Below, piece by piece: positions 26,071-35,806 of a DNA stretch of 57,195 nucleotides. This stretch comes from Spirochaetales bacterium (lineage in GTDB: Bacteria > Spirochaetota > Spirochaetia > SZUA-6 > RPPD01): the NCBI GenBank assembly GCA_016934415.1, contig JAFGSW010000004.1, forward strand, positions 1 to 57,195, written 5' to 3'. The notes beneath the pieces were generated by a model. That model searched no databases. It had not been told where the DNA came from and worked only from the letters and a program-made list of their open reading frames with translations. Positions within the stretch are counted from its first letter, which is position 1. Each line of letters opens with the position of its first letter. The translations under genes and the position numbers were made by a program.

Positions 26071-27480
26071 GTGTCGTTGTTGAAGAGCGGGACCGAGTCG
26101 GTGGACAAGAGTAAAATGAAAATTCTCATCGTCGAAGACGAGAATATCGTCGCCAAGGACATAAAAGGCAGCCTGAAGGGTTTCGGGTACGACGTCGTGG
26201 ATATTGTCGGGACTGGCGAGGAAGCCATCCGCCGGTCGGAGGAATTGAAGCCTGATCTCGTCCTCATGGATATCATGCTCAAGGGAAAGATGAACGGCAT
26301 CGACGTCGCGCGGCACATCCGCGAGCACGTCCATATCCCCGTCGTTTTCCTCACCGCCTACGCCGATGAGGACACGCTGCACAGCGCCAAGCTGTCCGAA
26401 CCGTTCGGGTACATCATCAAACCTTTCGAGGACGCGGAGCTGCATTCGACCATCCAGATGGCCGTCTACCGGCACGACATGGAGCGGCGGCTCAAGGAGC
26501 GCGAACAATGGCTTACGACCATTCTGCGGAGCATCAGCGACGCCGTGATCGTGACCGACGAGGAAGGCAAGGTCACGTTCATGAACCCCGTGGCGGAGAC
26601 GCTCACCGCGTACGATCAATCGGAAGCCCTCGGGAAGAATGTTTTCGACATTTACCGGATCATTGACGATAAAAATCTCGGCACCACGGACGAGATGATT
26701 CAGGACCGGATCAAGTCCGAGATGTTCATCCAGCGCGCCAACCAACTTCTCGTCTCCAAGCAGAACGACATCGTGCCGGTCGACACCACCCAGACGAACC
26801 TGGTCGACACCCGCGACCGTGTCTCCGGGTCGGTCGTGGTCATCCGCGACATCACCAAAAAGCTGGAGGCCGAGGCGAAGACGGTCGAGACGCTCGAGAA
26901 GCTGCGCATGGCGATGGGCGGCATGATTCAGGCGATGGCCTACACCGTGGAAAAGCGCGATCCGTACACGGCCGGCCATCAGCGGCGGGTGGCGGACCTG
27001 GCACGCACCATCGGCACGGAAATGAAGCTCGCGGACGACCGCGTGGACGGCATCCGGCTGGCGGGCGTGATCCACGACGTGGGGAAAATCGCGATCCCGT
27101 CCGAGATCTTGAGCAAGCCCGGCAAGCTGACCGATCTCGAATACAACCTCGTCAAGAAGCACCCGGAAGTGGGATTCGACATCCTGCGGAACATCGATTT
27201 TCCGTGGCCGATCGCCGACATCGTCATGCAGCACCACGAGCGGATGGACGGCTCCGGATACCCCCGGGGACTCAAGTCCGACGACATCATGCTCGAGGCC
27301 AAGATCATCGCCATCGCCGACGTGGTGGAGGCGATGGCCTCCCACCGCCCGTACCGCGCCGCACTGGGCATTGAGAAAGCCCTGGATGAAATCGAGACCG
27401 GTAAAGGCACAAGGTACGATCCGGAAGTCGCCGCGGTCTGCCTCGATCTTTTTAAAACGAAAAAATTCGATTTCCGCTGA
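26071..27480 (+). CDS. Response regulator-PAS-HD-GYP protein (probable c-di-GMP phosphodiesterase)
   Basis: 469 aa from GTG 26071, preceded by CGGGGA. Receiver domain: KILIVEDEN, phospho-acceptor Asp in LVLMDIML, and conserved FLTAYAD and IKPFE. A PAS domain follows (LRSISDAVIVTDEEGKVTFMNPVAE), then an HD-GYP domain with HxxHD-type ligands IHDVGKIAIP, HPEVGFDIL, QHHERMDGSGYPRGL and ADVVEAM. The GYP loop is intact, so c-di-GMP hydrolysis is likely. No histidine kinase gene is adjacent, so its partner lies elsewhere. ATG 26116 is an alternative start directly before the receiver. Confidence 0.92.
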   Translation: MSLLKSGTESVDKSKMKILIVEDENIVAKDIKGSLKGFGYDVVDIVGTGEEAIRRSEELKPDLVLMDIMLKGKMNGIDVARHIREHVHIPVVFLTAYADEDTLHSAKLSEPFGYIIKPFEDAELHSTIQMAVYRHDMERRLKEREQWLTTILRSISDAVIVTDEEGKVTFMNPVAETLTAYDQSEALGKNVFDIYRIIDDKNLGTTDEMIQDRIKSEMFIQRANQLLVSKQNDIVPVDTTQTNLVDTRDRVSGSVVVIRDITKKLEAEAKTVETLEKLRMAMGGMIQAMAYTVEKRDPYTAGHQRRVADLARTIGTEMKLADDRVDGIRLAGVIHDVGKIAIPSEILSKPGKLTDLEYNLVKKHPEVGFDILRNIDFPWPIADIVMQHHERMDGSGYPRGLKSDDIMLEAKIIAIADVVEAMASHRPYRAALGIEKALDEIETGKGTRYDPEVAAVCLDLFKTKKFDFR

Positions 27481-27535
27481 CGCACTTTTTTCTCCCGTCC
27501 GACCCGAAAGCCCCTTCGCTGAACGCGTCCCCGCC

Positions 27536-27564
27536 TTGCCCCGCGCCGTCCGAAATGATATCGT
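27536..27564 (+). promoter_or_regulatory. Candidate promoter of the alpha-glucuronidase gene
   Basis: TTGCCC (27536-27541), 17-bp spacer, TATCGT (27559-27564), 52 bp before the GTG start at 27616. AAACGC, a half-site like that before the xylanase, follows directly at 27565, which hints at shared control but is weak. Confidence 0.35.
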
Positions 27565-27615
27565 AAACGCCTGCGACAGCATGAGAAAACAGGCACTCTT
27601 TCCCGGGAGACGGCC

Positions 27616-29706
27616 GTGAACTATTCGCACGTCCCCTCTCCCGACAGATCTCATCGTTCACCCTCACCTTTCGCCCCCATTGAAGACGGTTTCGAGCTCT
27701 GGCTTCGCTACCGCCCCATCGCCGACCCTGCCAGGCTTGCCGAATACCGCGGCGCTGTGACCGCGATCATGGTGGAGAATCGCGGGTCTTCGCCCACGCT
27801 CGCGGCGGCGCATGAGGAATTGGCGGTCGGGCTCTCAGGTCTTTTAGGGGAGGATGTTCCCCCGGTCGACGTGCGGGCGCCGGTACATCGGGCGGGGGCC
27901 GTGATCGCGGGCACGCCCGAAAGCTCGACGGTCGTGAGGAGACTCGGTCTTGAAAAAAAATTCGCGGCCTTGGGGCCCGGAGGGTTCCTCATCGCCGCCG
28001 AGACGATCGACGACCGGCCCGTCATCATCATCGCCTCCACGGGGGAAGCGGGGGTCCTGTACGGCTCCTTCGCGCTGCTCCGGCGCCTTCAAACCGAACG
28101 TTCGCTTGACGGCCTCCAGATCGCCGAAAAGCCGCGCATCGGCCTGCGGATGCTCGATCATTGGGAAGAGACCCGCTGCTACGCGGGGGGGAACGTCTGG
28201 AACTGGAACGAGCTCCCGGGCACAATCGATCCGAAATACAAGGTCTACGCGCGGGCCTGCGCCTCGATCGGCTTGAACGGCGCGGTGCTCAACAATGTCA
28301 ATGCGGAAAAGAAGTACCTGACGCCGGCGTACCTTCTGAAAGAAAAGGCGGTCGCCGATCTCTTCCGCCCCTACGGCATCCGCGTCTTTCTCTCCGCCAA
28401 CTTTTCGGCGCCGATCACCGTCGGCGGACTCCCCACGGCGGATCCGACCGACCCGGCCGTGCGCGGCTGGTGGAAGGCGAAAGTCGACGAGATATTCTCC
28501 GCCATTCCCGACTTCGGCGGGTTCGTCGTCAAGGCCAACTCCGAGGGCGAGCCCGGCCCCAAGGATTTCCGCCGCAGTCACGCCGAGGGCGCGAACCTTC
28601 TGGCCCGCGCACTCGCGCCGCACGGGGGGATCGTCCTCTGGCGCGCCTTCGTCTACGATCCCGAGGCGGATTCTGACCGGCTGAAGCGGGCTTACAATGA
28701 ATTCACGCCGCTCGACGGCGAGTTTGACGAAAACGTCACGGTTCAGGTGAAGAACGGCCCGCTCGATTTCCAGCCGCGGGAGCCCTTCAATCCGCTTTTC
28801 GGCAAAATGCCCCGGACGTCCCTCGCCATGGAGCTCCAGATCACTCAGGAATATACCGGTCAGGACGTTCAGCTCGTTTATCTCGCCCCCATGTGGAAGG
28901 AGGCGCTCGACGCCGACACCGGCGGCGGATTCAGCGTCGCCGGTGTCGTCGACGGGTCGGCCCACGGCTATAAGCGGACCGTCGTCGCCGGAGTGGCCAA
29001 CACGGGGAGCGCCCGCAACTGGACGGGGCAGGACTTCGCCCAGGCCAACTGGTACGCGTTCGGGCGGCTGGCGTGGGACCATACGCTTTCGGCGGAGGCC
29101 CTCGCCGAGGAATGGACGCGCATGACCTGGGGCAACGACGAGCGGGTGGTCGCGGCGATCACGGCCATGATGTCAGGCTCGCGCGAGGCCTGCGTCGATT
29201 ACATGGATCCGCTCGGCCTGGGCCACCTCATGGCCCGCGACCACCATTACGGCCCGGAACCAGGCGACACCGTGCCCGGGCACGAGGACTGGAGCCCCAC
29301 CTATTTCCACCGGGCCGACGAGAAGGGGCTGGGCTACGACCGGAGCTCGCGGGGCTCGAACCTGGTCGGCCAGTATTTTCCGAAGGTCGGGAACGTCTTC
29401 GACGATATCGACGCGTGTCCCGAAAACCTCCTCTGCTGGTTTCACCATGTGCCGTGGGACCGGAAAATGAAGTCCGGCCGGACCTTCTGGGAAGAGCTCT
29501 GCTTTCTCTACCACCGGGGCGTGGCGTACGTGACTGCCATGCGCGCGCAGTGGGACTCGTTGAAGGGAGTGATTGACGCAGGACGGTTCGCCGCGGTGGC
29601 GGCCAAACTCCGTCGGCACGAAGCCGACGCGGCCGCGTACCGCAACGTGTGTCTGAGTTATTTCCAGGCGTTCAGCCGGAGGCCGATACCCGTCACTTCG
29701 CCCTGA
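27616..29706 (+). CDS. aguA: GH67 alpha-glucuronidase
   Basis: 696 aa, start GTG with GGGAGA upstream. Full-length for GH67, with the small N-terminal domain, a TIM barrel and an all-helical C-terminal domain. The general acid is Glu310 in KANSEGEPG. The paired base residues are Asp at about 389 (PLDFQPREP) and Glu at about 417 (QITQEYTGQ), 28 residues apart as in characterised members. It releases 4-O-methyl-glucuronic acid from the non-reducing end of xylo-oligosaccharides made by the GH10 enzyme. There is no signal peptide, so it acts on imported oligomers in the cytoplasm. Its stop overlaps the convergent gene by 14 bp. Confidence 0.95.
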   Translation: MNYSHVPSPDRSHRSPSPFAPIEDGFELWLRYRPIADPARLAEYRGAVTAIMVENRGSSPTLAAAHEELAVGLSGLLGEDVPPVDVRAPVHRAGAVIAGTPESSTVVRRLGLEKKFAALGPGGFLIAAETIDDRPVIIIASTGEAGVLYGSFALLRRLQTERSLDGLQIAEKPRIGLRMLDHWEETRCYAGGNVWNWNELPGTIDPKYKVYARACASIGLNGAVLNNVNAEKKYLTPAYLLKEKAVADLFRPYGIRVFLSANFSAPITVGGLPTADPTDPAVRGWWKAKVDEIFSAIPDFGGFVVKANSEGEPGPKDFRRSHAEGANLLARALAPHGGIVLWRAFVYDPEADSDRLKRAYNEFTPLDGEFDENVTVQVKNGPLDFQPREPFNPLFGKMPRTSLAMELQITQEYTGQDVQLVYLAPMWKEALDADTGGGFSVAGVVDGSAHGYKRTVVAGVANTGSARNWTGQDFAQANWYAFGRLAWDHTLSAEALAEEWTRMTWGNDERVVAAITAMMSGSREACVDYMDPLGLGHLMARDHHYGPEPGDTVPGHEDWSPTYFHRADEKGLGYDRSSRGSNLVGQYFPKVGNVFDDIDACPENLLCWFHHVPWDRKMKSGRTFWEELCFLYHRGVAYVTAMRAQWDSLKGVIDAGRFAAVAAKLRRHEADAAAYRNVCLSYFQAFSRRPIPVTSP

Positions 29707-31333
29707 GCCTCAGCACCCACGCCTTGGCGCCGGCGGCGTCGGCGGGCACGTTGACGAGAAGCTGGATGAGCCGTCGGTCTTTCCCACCCAGCTGGGCCGC
29801 CTGCGCCCGGGTGGTGAGGTTGTAGTCGCTTGCGGGGACCGGCTTCCATGATTTTCCATTGTTCCTTGACAACTCGACCGCGATTCTGTTGTCCGGCGCA
29901 TCCAGACCGAAGACGAGCACGGCCGGTGCCTTGTAGGGGAGCGGTTTTTTCACGGTGCCTCCCCGGCTCGCGTCGAAAACGATGGCCGCGGCCTTTTTTT
30001 TCGCCGTGATCTGGTAGGCGCCCGTCGCCACGTCGAAGCCGTAGGCGGAGACGCCCTTGCCGGTTTTCAAGACACCCACGCGCGCCGTGGCGTACGGGTG
30101 GCGGTAATCCTCGGCAAAGGGGAGCGCGTCCGGAATCCCCTTGATCCGCGGCGTTCCCGCGCCGTTTTCCACTCCCAGCTGGGCGAGAAAATGACGATGA
30201 TGCGGTTTGAAGGGACGCGTTCCACCGCATCCCACCTGGGTATAGGAGATGTCGCCGTAATCGAAATCGTTGATGACGGCGAAATTGGCCTCCGGGTAGG
30301 GTTCGTTGAAGACGAGGGCGCTGCCGAACCCGCGCGGATCAAGCGTCCAATGAGCGTACACATAGTCATTGCCGACGGGCGTTTGCCCCTTCCGCGTTTC
30401 TTCGGTCCGTTTGCCGGTGCCGAACACGGGATCGCCGTCGCTTCCGCCGTCCCACATTCGCCGGCGGTTGGGCCCGCCCGTACCGCCGTCGGCGTGGATG
30501 GAGAAAGTTTCATTCGTAATCCACGGGCGCCGGATGATAAAATCCAGGTTTTCGCCTTTGGGCGGTTTTTTCAGCAGACGCAGCGTATATTTATCCGCGC
30601 GGCGGTTGATTTCGTACGGTCCCCAACCGCCCGACGCGCTCTCGATCGTGTCCCCGGCCGTTACCCACGGGAAGAAGAAGTCCGCGCCGTTTACGGCCTT
30701 GATCGCGAAACCGTCGACGGAGATTCCCTTGCCTTCGCCGCCGGGCCCCTGTGACACAAGACCCGTCCATCCGGGAGCAAAATCCGCATCGAATTGAATA
30801 TAAACACGGCCGGTGGGATAGAAGGTCCATTCCGTACTCGTCTCCACCATGTCGGACTCGTGGAATGGATCGCCCGTCGGGCCGTCGCCGTTGTTGAGGC
30901 GGGGGCGACCCGATTGGAGAAGGCGCACGCGCACCGGGGTGTTTTCGAGCACGCGCAGGGATTCCCGTCCCCGATTGGCGTTTTTTCCGAGGGTCGTCAT
31001 GAACTCCTGTCCGCCTGTCAGGTACACGTCGTAGTCGAAGATGCCTCCGTGGCTGTAGGTGGGACCGGAGACCAGGTTGTCCTTCATGTCCGGATCCGTC
31101 ACCTTATCGAAGATTTGATACACTCCGCCATTGTAATACAGGCTGAACCCCACTCGCCAGTCGGGCGTGTCAATAATAAGGTTTTTCGTTGAGGACGCCA
31201 GGTTGTCCGTCAGCGTGAGCGCCGGTTTCTGCGGCTTTCCTTGTGCGTTCAGCGGACGCGCGGCCGGCCAGGAGACCAGGGCGAACAGTCCGCCCGCCAG
31301 CATTATTTTTGCGATCGGTTTTAAAGCGTTCAT
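29693..31333 (-). CDS. Secreted protein of unknown function beside GH67
   Basis: 546 aa with a signal peptide (NALKPIAKIMLAGGLFALVSWPAARPLNAQG). The body is rich in beta-strands and aromatic residues (TEWTFYPTGRVYIQFDADF, ADFFFPWVTAGD, NFAVINDFDYGDISYTQVGCGG) and has several Gly/Pro turns, as in a polysaccharide-binding or lyase-like beta-sandwich. The C-terminus reads RLIQLLVNVPADAAGAKAWVLRLRAK. I do not recognise a catalytic signature. The position next to GH67 and the export signal suggest a role with plant polysaccharides, which is inference. Its stop overlaps the GH67 stop on the other strand. GAGGAGGCTC before the ATG is a strong ribosome site. Confidence 0.75.
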   Translation of the reverse strand: MNALKPIAKIMLAGGLFALVSWPAARPLNAQGKPQKPALTLTDNLASSTKNLIIDTPDWRVGFSLYYNGGVYQIFDKVTDPDMKDNLVSGPTYSHGGIFDYDVYLTGGQEFMTTLGKNANRGRESLRVLENTPVRVRLLQSGRPRLNNGDGPTGDPFHESDMVETSTEWTFYPTGRVYIQFDADFAPGWTGLVSQGPGGEGKGISVDGFAIKAVNGADFFFPWVTAGDTIESASGGWGPYEINRRADKYTLRLLKKPPKGENLDFIIRRPWITNETFSIHADGGTGGPNRRRMWDGGSDGDPVFGTGKRTEETRKGQTPVGNDYVYAHWTLDPRGFGSALVFNEPYPEANFAVINDFDYGDISYTQVGCGGTRPFKPHHRHFLAQLGVENGAGTPRIKGIPDALPFAEDYRHPYATARVGVLKTGKGVSAYGFDVATGAYQITAKKKAAAIVFDASRGGTVKKPLPYKAPAVLVFGLDAPDNRIAVELSRNNGKSWKPVPASDYNLTTRAQAAQLGGKDRRLIQLLVNVPADAAGAKAWVLRLRAK

Positions 31334-31422
31334 ACGAGCCTCCTCGATCGGTTCGGTATGCCGTTTTTTTCTTTCGCACGATTTTGTTGTGCGATCGCCG
31401 GCCCGGCCGGCCGTACGGCGGG

Positions 31423-32736
31423 TCAGAGGACCATGATCCGCTCGCCCCCGTGGAACAGGCTGATCTGGCGGGTCGATTCGCTCAAGGCGAAGGAGACGGC
31501 ATTGGTGACGGCGGTGATGCCGGCGGCGGCGGCGTGCCGGGCGCCCAGGCCGGAGGGCAGGCGGGCGGCCGGCCGGTCGGGCCTCAAATAGGTGCCGGCC
31601 GAGACGATCACCCCGTCTCCCCGGATCACCATCGCCCCGTCGATGCGCGAGAACTCCTTCAAGGTTTCGACTATGCTCGGGTCGAGTATGTTCCGCTCCG
31701 CCTCGTCGTAGCCCTTGAAGGGATTGATCACCATCTGCTGGCAGTAACGCGACACGTTCCAGTGATCGCCGAGCACGAACAGGGCGCCGACGGGCTTGCC
31801 CTCGCGCCCCTCGCGCGCCAGCTCGCGAATGAGCTCGAGCAGGCTTAAAAACACCTCGAGCTGGATGTCGTGGTCCTGGGTGAAGATGGGGATGGAGAGG
31901 AAATGGTCGTAATCCCTGGACATTTCGGTCACGGCCAGCGAATCGATGCGGCCCGCGTCGGAACGGCCGAAAAGCGAGACGACGGTGTCGTTCTTCTTGA
32001 CGATCCCCTGCGTGAGGGCGAGGAGAAGCGAGACTTCCACCGCGCCGTCGCGATCCGTGTCCTTGAACGGCACCGAGAGAACGCGATACGCGCCGCCGGT
32101 CGTCGCGGAGGATTGGTCGGTGATAAAGACGACGTTCAGCCCCTCCGCCTCCGCGAGGAGCTTGGCGGGTAACCGGTCGGGCGGCAGGTGGATGAGAAGC
32201 GCCGCGGCCTTCAGGCGCCCTGCCAGGCCGACGGCCGAGCGGAAGATGTTCGCCATGGACCGGTTGACCGCGGCCGCGGTTTGGTCTTTTTGTCCCGGGG
32301 CGGCGAGGGCTACATAGAGACCGGCCGTGTCGCGGGCTTCCAGGAGCCGATCGATCACCTCTTGCTTTTCGAGAAGCTGCGCGAGGGCGCTTAAGACCTC
32401 CAGGTGCCTCCGTTTGCCGCCCACGAGCAGGATGACGAGCGGAACCGACCCCTTATGCTCCGCCGTTTCCCAGGCGACGCCGGTCAGGCTCCGGCCGATC
32501 GCGATGTAATTGCGGTCCAACTCATCGAGCTGCGCGTGGGGAAGCGCGAGATCGGCCGTGAGCCGGGTGGAAAGCTGTTCTTCCCGGGAGAGGACCTCGT
32601 CCACGATTTTCCGGTAGGGCAATTCGGGCACCGAGCGGCAGAGGTGGCCGACCAACTCCTCGATCGCCTCCCGCTTCCCCGCGGCGGTGAGGAACACGCA
32701 GCGCTGCCGGTCGAGACGCTCCCTTAAATCAACCAT
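31423..32736 (-). CDS. Diadenylate cyclase with N-terminal PTS EIIA-like domain
   Basis: 437 aa from ATG 32736. Residues 1-145 look like a fructose-type PTS EIIA domain, with the phosphorylatable His67 in LALPHAQL. Residues about 150-290 look like a pyruvate-kinase C-terminal-type domain, as in archaeal DacZ. Residues 300-437 are a DAC (DisA_N) domain: DGA at 366-368 (IDGAMVIRGDG) and GARH at 398-401 followed by AAAAGIT. It should make c-di-AMP from two ATP. The His could let sugar transport state set activity (inference). The second Arg of the usual RHR motif is Ala. No ribosome site is clear, though the domain begins right at this start. An upstream start at 32889 lacks support. Confidence 0.85.
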   Translation of the reverse strand: MVDLRERLDRQRCVFLTAAGKREAIEELVGHLCRSVPELPYRKIVDEVLSREEQLSTRLTADLALPHAQLDELDRNYIAIGRSLTGVAWETAEHKGSVPLVILLVGGKRRHLEVLSALAQLLEKQEVIDRLLEARDTAGLYVALAAPGQKDQTAAAVNRSMANIFRSAVGLAGRLKAAALLIHLPPDRLPAKLLAEAEGLNVVFITDQSSATTGGAYRVLSVPFKDTDRDGAVEVSLLLALTQGIVKKNDTVVSLFGRSDAGRIDSLAVTEMSRDYDHFLSIPIFTQDHDIQLEVFLSLLELIRELAREGREGKPVGALFVLGDHWNVSRYCQQMVINPFKGYDEAERNILDPSIVETLKEFSRIDGAMVIRGDGVIVSAGTYLRPDRPAARLPSGLGARHAAAAGITAVTNAVSFALSESTRQISLFHGGERIMVL

Positions 32737-32949
32737 AAAAAAAGTATAAGAGCTATTCGAAAGTCCGTCCAGATCGAATCGCGGCGGCCGAGGCGCTCTC
32801 CGCCGCCGTATCGTCGAGCCGATGCGCTCCGCGGTTCCCGGGTGAGGCGCGTTGAAATGATTCGATTTTCTTTTTCGCATACAACACAAACAACCGGCGG
32901 ACTCGATCGTTTCTGTTTCGTCCCGAAGCCGAAATCCCCGCGCGGCCCG

Positions 32950-33648
32950 TCAACGGACGACCACCTTCCGGATTCCCCGGTTGGAAAGTTCCGTCTTCAA
33001 TTCCTCGAACTCCGCGTCGGAAAACGAGGTCGCGTCCGCGTACCGCGGGTCATGCGTCTTGGCCGGTACGAAACGCTGCAGCGTGTAGCATTCGGCGCCC
33101 TTGAGGAGCCTGCCGACGGCGAGGACGTCGGCGGGAGCGAGGAGCTCCTTGACGACCGTGGTGCGGAACTCGTACTCGACCTTCGACCGGAGGAGAAGCC
33201 GGATGCTCCGGGAGACCGCTTCGATCGTTGTGCCGTCGCCTTCTCCGCCGGTGGCTTCGGCGTACCGTTCGAGCGGCGCCTTGACGTCCATGGCCACAGC
33301 CCGGACGAGGCCGCCCTTCAGGAGACGCCGCAGCACCTCCGGATTGCTGCCGTTGGTATCAAGCTTCACCGCGAAGCCGAGCTCGGCGATGCGCCGGACG
33401 AATTCCTCCAGGTCCTCCTGCAGGGTCGGTTCGCCGCCCGTGACGACGACCGCGTCGAGCTTGCCGCGGCGCTCCGAGAGGAAGTCGAAGAACGGTTTGA
33501 GGAGGAAGCGCTGGCCCGAACCCATGGCGATAAGCTCGGGGTTGTGGCAATAAGGGCAGCGGAAGTTGCAACCCTGCGTGAAGACGACGCAGGAGGTGTG
33601 GGGAGGGTAGTCGATGAGGGAGAACGGGACGAATCCCCCGATGAGCAT
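32950..33648 (-). CDS. nrdG: Anaerobic ribonucleotide reductase-activating protein NrdG
   Basis: About 232 aa from ATG 33648, whose first base is the last base of the nrdD stop (TAATG), so the two are coupled. Radical SAM motif CNFRCPYCHN holds the 4Fe-4S cluster. TGGEPTLQED and LDTNGSNP are the SAM-binding motifs. It uses SAM to put the glycyl radical on NrdD under anoxia. The reading frame is open upstream to 33780, but those residues overlap nrdD and are not NrdG-like. Confidence 0.92.
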   Translation of the reverse strand: MLIGGFVPFSLIDYPPHTSCVVFTQGCNFRCPYCHNPELIAMGSGQRFLLKPFFDFLSERRGKLDAVVVTGGEPTLQEDLEEFVRRIAELGFAVKLDTNGSNPEVLRRLLKGGLVRAVAMDVKAPLERYAEATGGEGDGTTIEAVSRSIRLLLRSKVEYEFRTTVVKELLAPADVLAVGRLLKGAECYTLQRFVPAKTHDPRYADATSFSDAEFEELKTELSNRGIRKVVVR

Positions 33649-35744
33649 TACAACGCCTTGAGCTTGTAGGTCTTGCGGAGCTTGAATTCTTCGGCCTTCC
33701 CTTCGTTCCATTGGTTGGTGGGACGCAGGTAGCCTACGATCCGTGAATAGATCTCGGTCTGGGCCTGGCAGGTCGGGCACGCATGGAATTTGCCCGCCAG
33801 ATACCCGTGGGTGGGACAGATGCTGAAGGTCGGGGAAATGGTGAAATAAGGCAGGCGGTAATTGTTGCAGATTTTACGCACCAGGTTCTTGACAGAATCG
33901 GCCTCCGTGATCTCCTCGCCGACGAACAGGTGAAGCACGGTGCCGCCGGTATAGCGGGTCTGGAGATCGTCCTGCAGGTCGAGGGCTTCGAAGAGGTCGT
34001 CGGTGTAGTTCACCGGCAACTGGGAAGAGTTGGTGTAAAAGGGTTTGGCGCCATTGTCAAGGTCCTCGGCATTGGCGCACACCAGGGCCGGGTACTTCTC
34101 GTGGTCGGTCTTGGCCAGCCGGTAGGAGGCGCCCTCGGCGGGGGTGGCTTCCAGGTTCCAGTTGTCGCCGGTTTCCGCCTGGAAGGAGACGAGGACGTCG
34201 CGCATGCGGTTTAGGACGCGGAGCGCAAACTCGCGGCCGGGCTTGGAGGAAATGGGCGCGCCGAGGAGGTTCAGGCTCGCTTCGTTCATGCCGATGATGC
34301 CGATCGTGGAGAAGTGGTTTTTCCAGTAGGCGTTGAACCGCTCCTTCACCTTGCGCAGGTAAAAATAAGTGTAAGGATAGAGCCGCTTGTCGGTAAGCTT
34401 CTCGAGCATCTTGCGCTTGATTTCCAGGCTCCTGCGCGCGAGAAGCATGAGCGAGGAGAGGCGGTCCATGAATTCGTCCTCGTCCTGGGAGAGGAAGCCG
34501 AGCCGCGGGAGGTTCAGGGTGACCACGCCGATGGACCCGGTGAGCGGGTTGGCGCCGAAGAGCCCGCCGCCCCGCTTGTCGAGTTGGGTGAGGTCGAGGC
34601 GCAGGCGGCAGCACATGGAGCGCGCGTCCTCCGGCTTCATGTCCGAATTCACGAAGTTGGAGAAGTAGGGAATGCCGTACTTGGCGGTCGCCTTCCAGAG
34701 CGGGTCGAGCGCCGGGTCGTCCCAGGGGAAATCCTTCACGATGTTGTAGGTGGGAATGGGGAAGGTGAACACGCGGCCCTTGGCGTCGCCCGCGCTCATC
34801 ACCTCGAGGAAGGCGGTGTTGAAGACGTTCATCTCCTCCTGGAAATCGGCGTAGGTCTCTTCCTTGTACTCTCCGCCGATGATCACCGGCTTGTCCCGGA
34901 AGGTGGACGGGACGCGGAGGTCGAGGGTGATGTTGGTGAAGGGCGTCTGGAATCCGACGCGGGTGGGCACGTTGATGTTGAAAATGAACTCCTGGAGGGC
35001 CTGCTTCACTTCCTTGGGCGAAAGCTTGTCATAGCGGATGAAGGGGGCGAGGAGGGTGTCGAAGTTGGAGAACGCCTGGGCGCCGGCCGCCTCGCCCTGG
35101 AGCGTGTAGAAGAAATTGACGACCTGCCCGAGGGCGCTGCGCAGGTGGCGGGCCGGCTTCGACTCCACCTTGCCCGAGGCGCCCTTGAAGCCGGAAACGA
35201 GGAGATCCTCGAGATCCCAGCCCACGCAATACACCGAGAGGATGCCCAGGTCGTGGATGTGGAAATCGCCCTGGAGGTGGGCGTCGCGGATCTCGGGGGG
35301 ATAGATCTTGTTGAGCCAGTAGACCTTGCTCACCTCGGAGGAGACGTAATTATTGAGGCCCTGCAGCGAGTAGCCCATGTTCGAGTTTTCGTTCACCTGC
35401 CAGTCGAGCTGTTCGAGGTACTGGTCGATGAGGTTGACGTCCGCGTTGGAGACGATCTCGCGCATCTTGGCGTGCTGGTCGCGGTACAGGATGTAGGCCT
35501 TGGCGGACTTGCCGTACTGCGAGCCGATGAGGACCTCTTCGACGATGTCCTGGATCTCCTCGACCGCGGGGATGCGGTTAGTGATGAGATCGTGCGCGAT
35601 GTTGAGCACCCGCATGGTGAGCTTTTTCGCCGTGTCGACGCCGAACTCCGCCGTGGCCTGGCCGGCCTTAAGGAGGGCGTGCGTGATTTTTTCGGAATTG
35701 AACTGAACTTTGGAGCCGTCGCGCTTGATGATAAGATTGAACAT
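33648..35744 (-). CDS. nrdD: Anaerobic ribonucleoside-triphosphate reductase NrdD (class III)
   Basis: About 698 aa from ATG 35744, with GGGAGGG upstream. ATP-cone at the N-terminus (MFNLIIKRDGSKVQFNSEKITHALLKAG), then the 10-stranded barrel with MCCRLRLD near the active site. The C-terminus has zinc ligands (SICPTHGYLAG, HACPTCQAQTE) and the glycyl-radical loop RIVGYLRPTNQW. It makes dNTPs without oxygen, which suggests an anaerobic or facultative host. A 15-codon extension to 35774 is in frame but lacks a ribosome site. Forms an operon with nrdG. Confidence 0.95.
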   Translation of the reverse strand: MFNLIIKRDGSKVQFNSEKITHALLKAGQATAEFGVDTAKKLTMRVLNIAHDLITNRIPAVEEIQDIVEEVLIGSQYGKSAKAYILYRDQHAKMREIVSNADVNLIDQYLEQLDWQVNENSNMGYSLQGLNNYVSSEVSKVYWLNKIYPPEIRDAHLQGDFHIHDLGILSVYCVGWDLEDLLVSGFKGASGKVESKPARHLRSALGQVVNFFYTLQGEAAGAQAFSNFDTLLAPFIRYDKLSPKEVKQALQEFIFNINVPTRVGFQTPFTNITLDLRVPSTFRDKPVIIGGEYKEETYADFQEEMNVFNTAFLEVMSAGDAKGRVFTFPIPTYNIVKDFPWDDPALDPLWKATAKYGIPYFSNFVNSDMKPEDARSMCCRLRLDLTQLDKRGGGLFGANPLTGSIGVVTLNLPRLGFLSQDEDEFMDRLSSLMLLARRSLEIKRKMLEKLTDKRLYPYTYFYLRKVKERFNAYWKNHFSTIGIIGMNEASLNLLGAPISSKPGREFALRVLNRMRDVLVSFQAETGDNWNLEATPAEGASYRLAKTDHEKYPALVCANAEDLDNGAKPFYTNSSQLPVNYTDDLFEALDLQDDLQTRYTGGTVLHLFVGEEITEADSVKNLVRKICNNYRLPYFTISPTFSICPTHGYLAGKFHACPTCQAQTEIYSRIVGYLRPTNQWNEGKAEEFKLRKTYKLKAL

Positions 35745-35806
35745 TTTTTCCCTCCCTGTTTTTTTATAACTCATGATCCGCTATAAAATCAAGAGAAAAT
35801 ATCCAC

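Noticed and set aside
31334..31422. Rho-independent terminator after the diadenylate cyclase gene
   Set aside because: A short hairpin (TCGCAC/GTGCGA) exists, but on the minus strand it is followed by A, not T.
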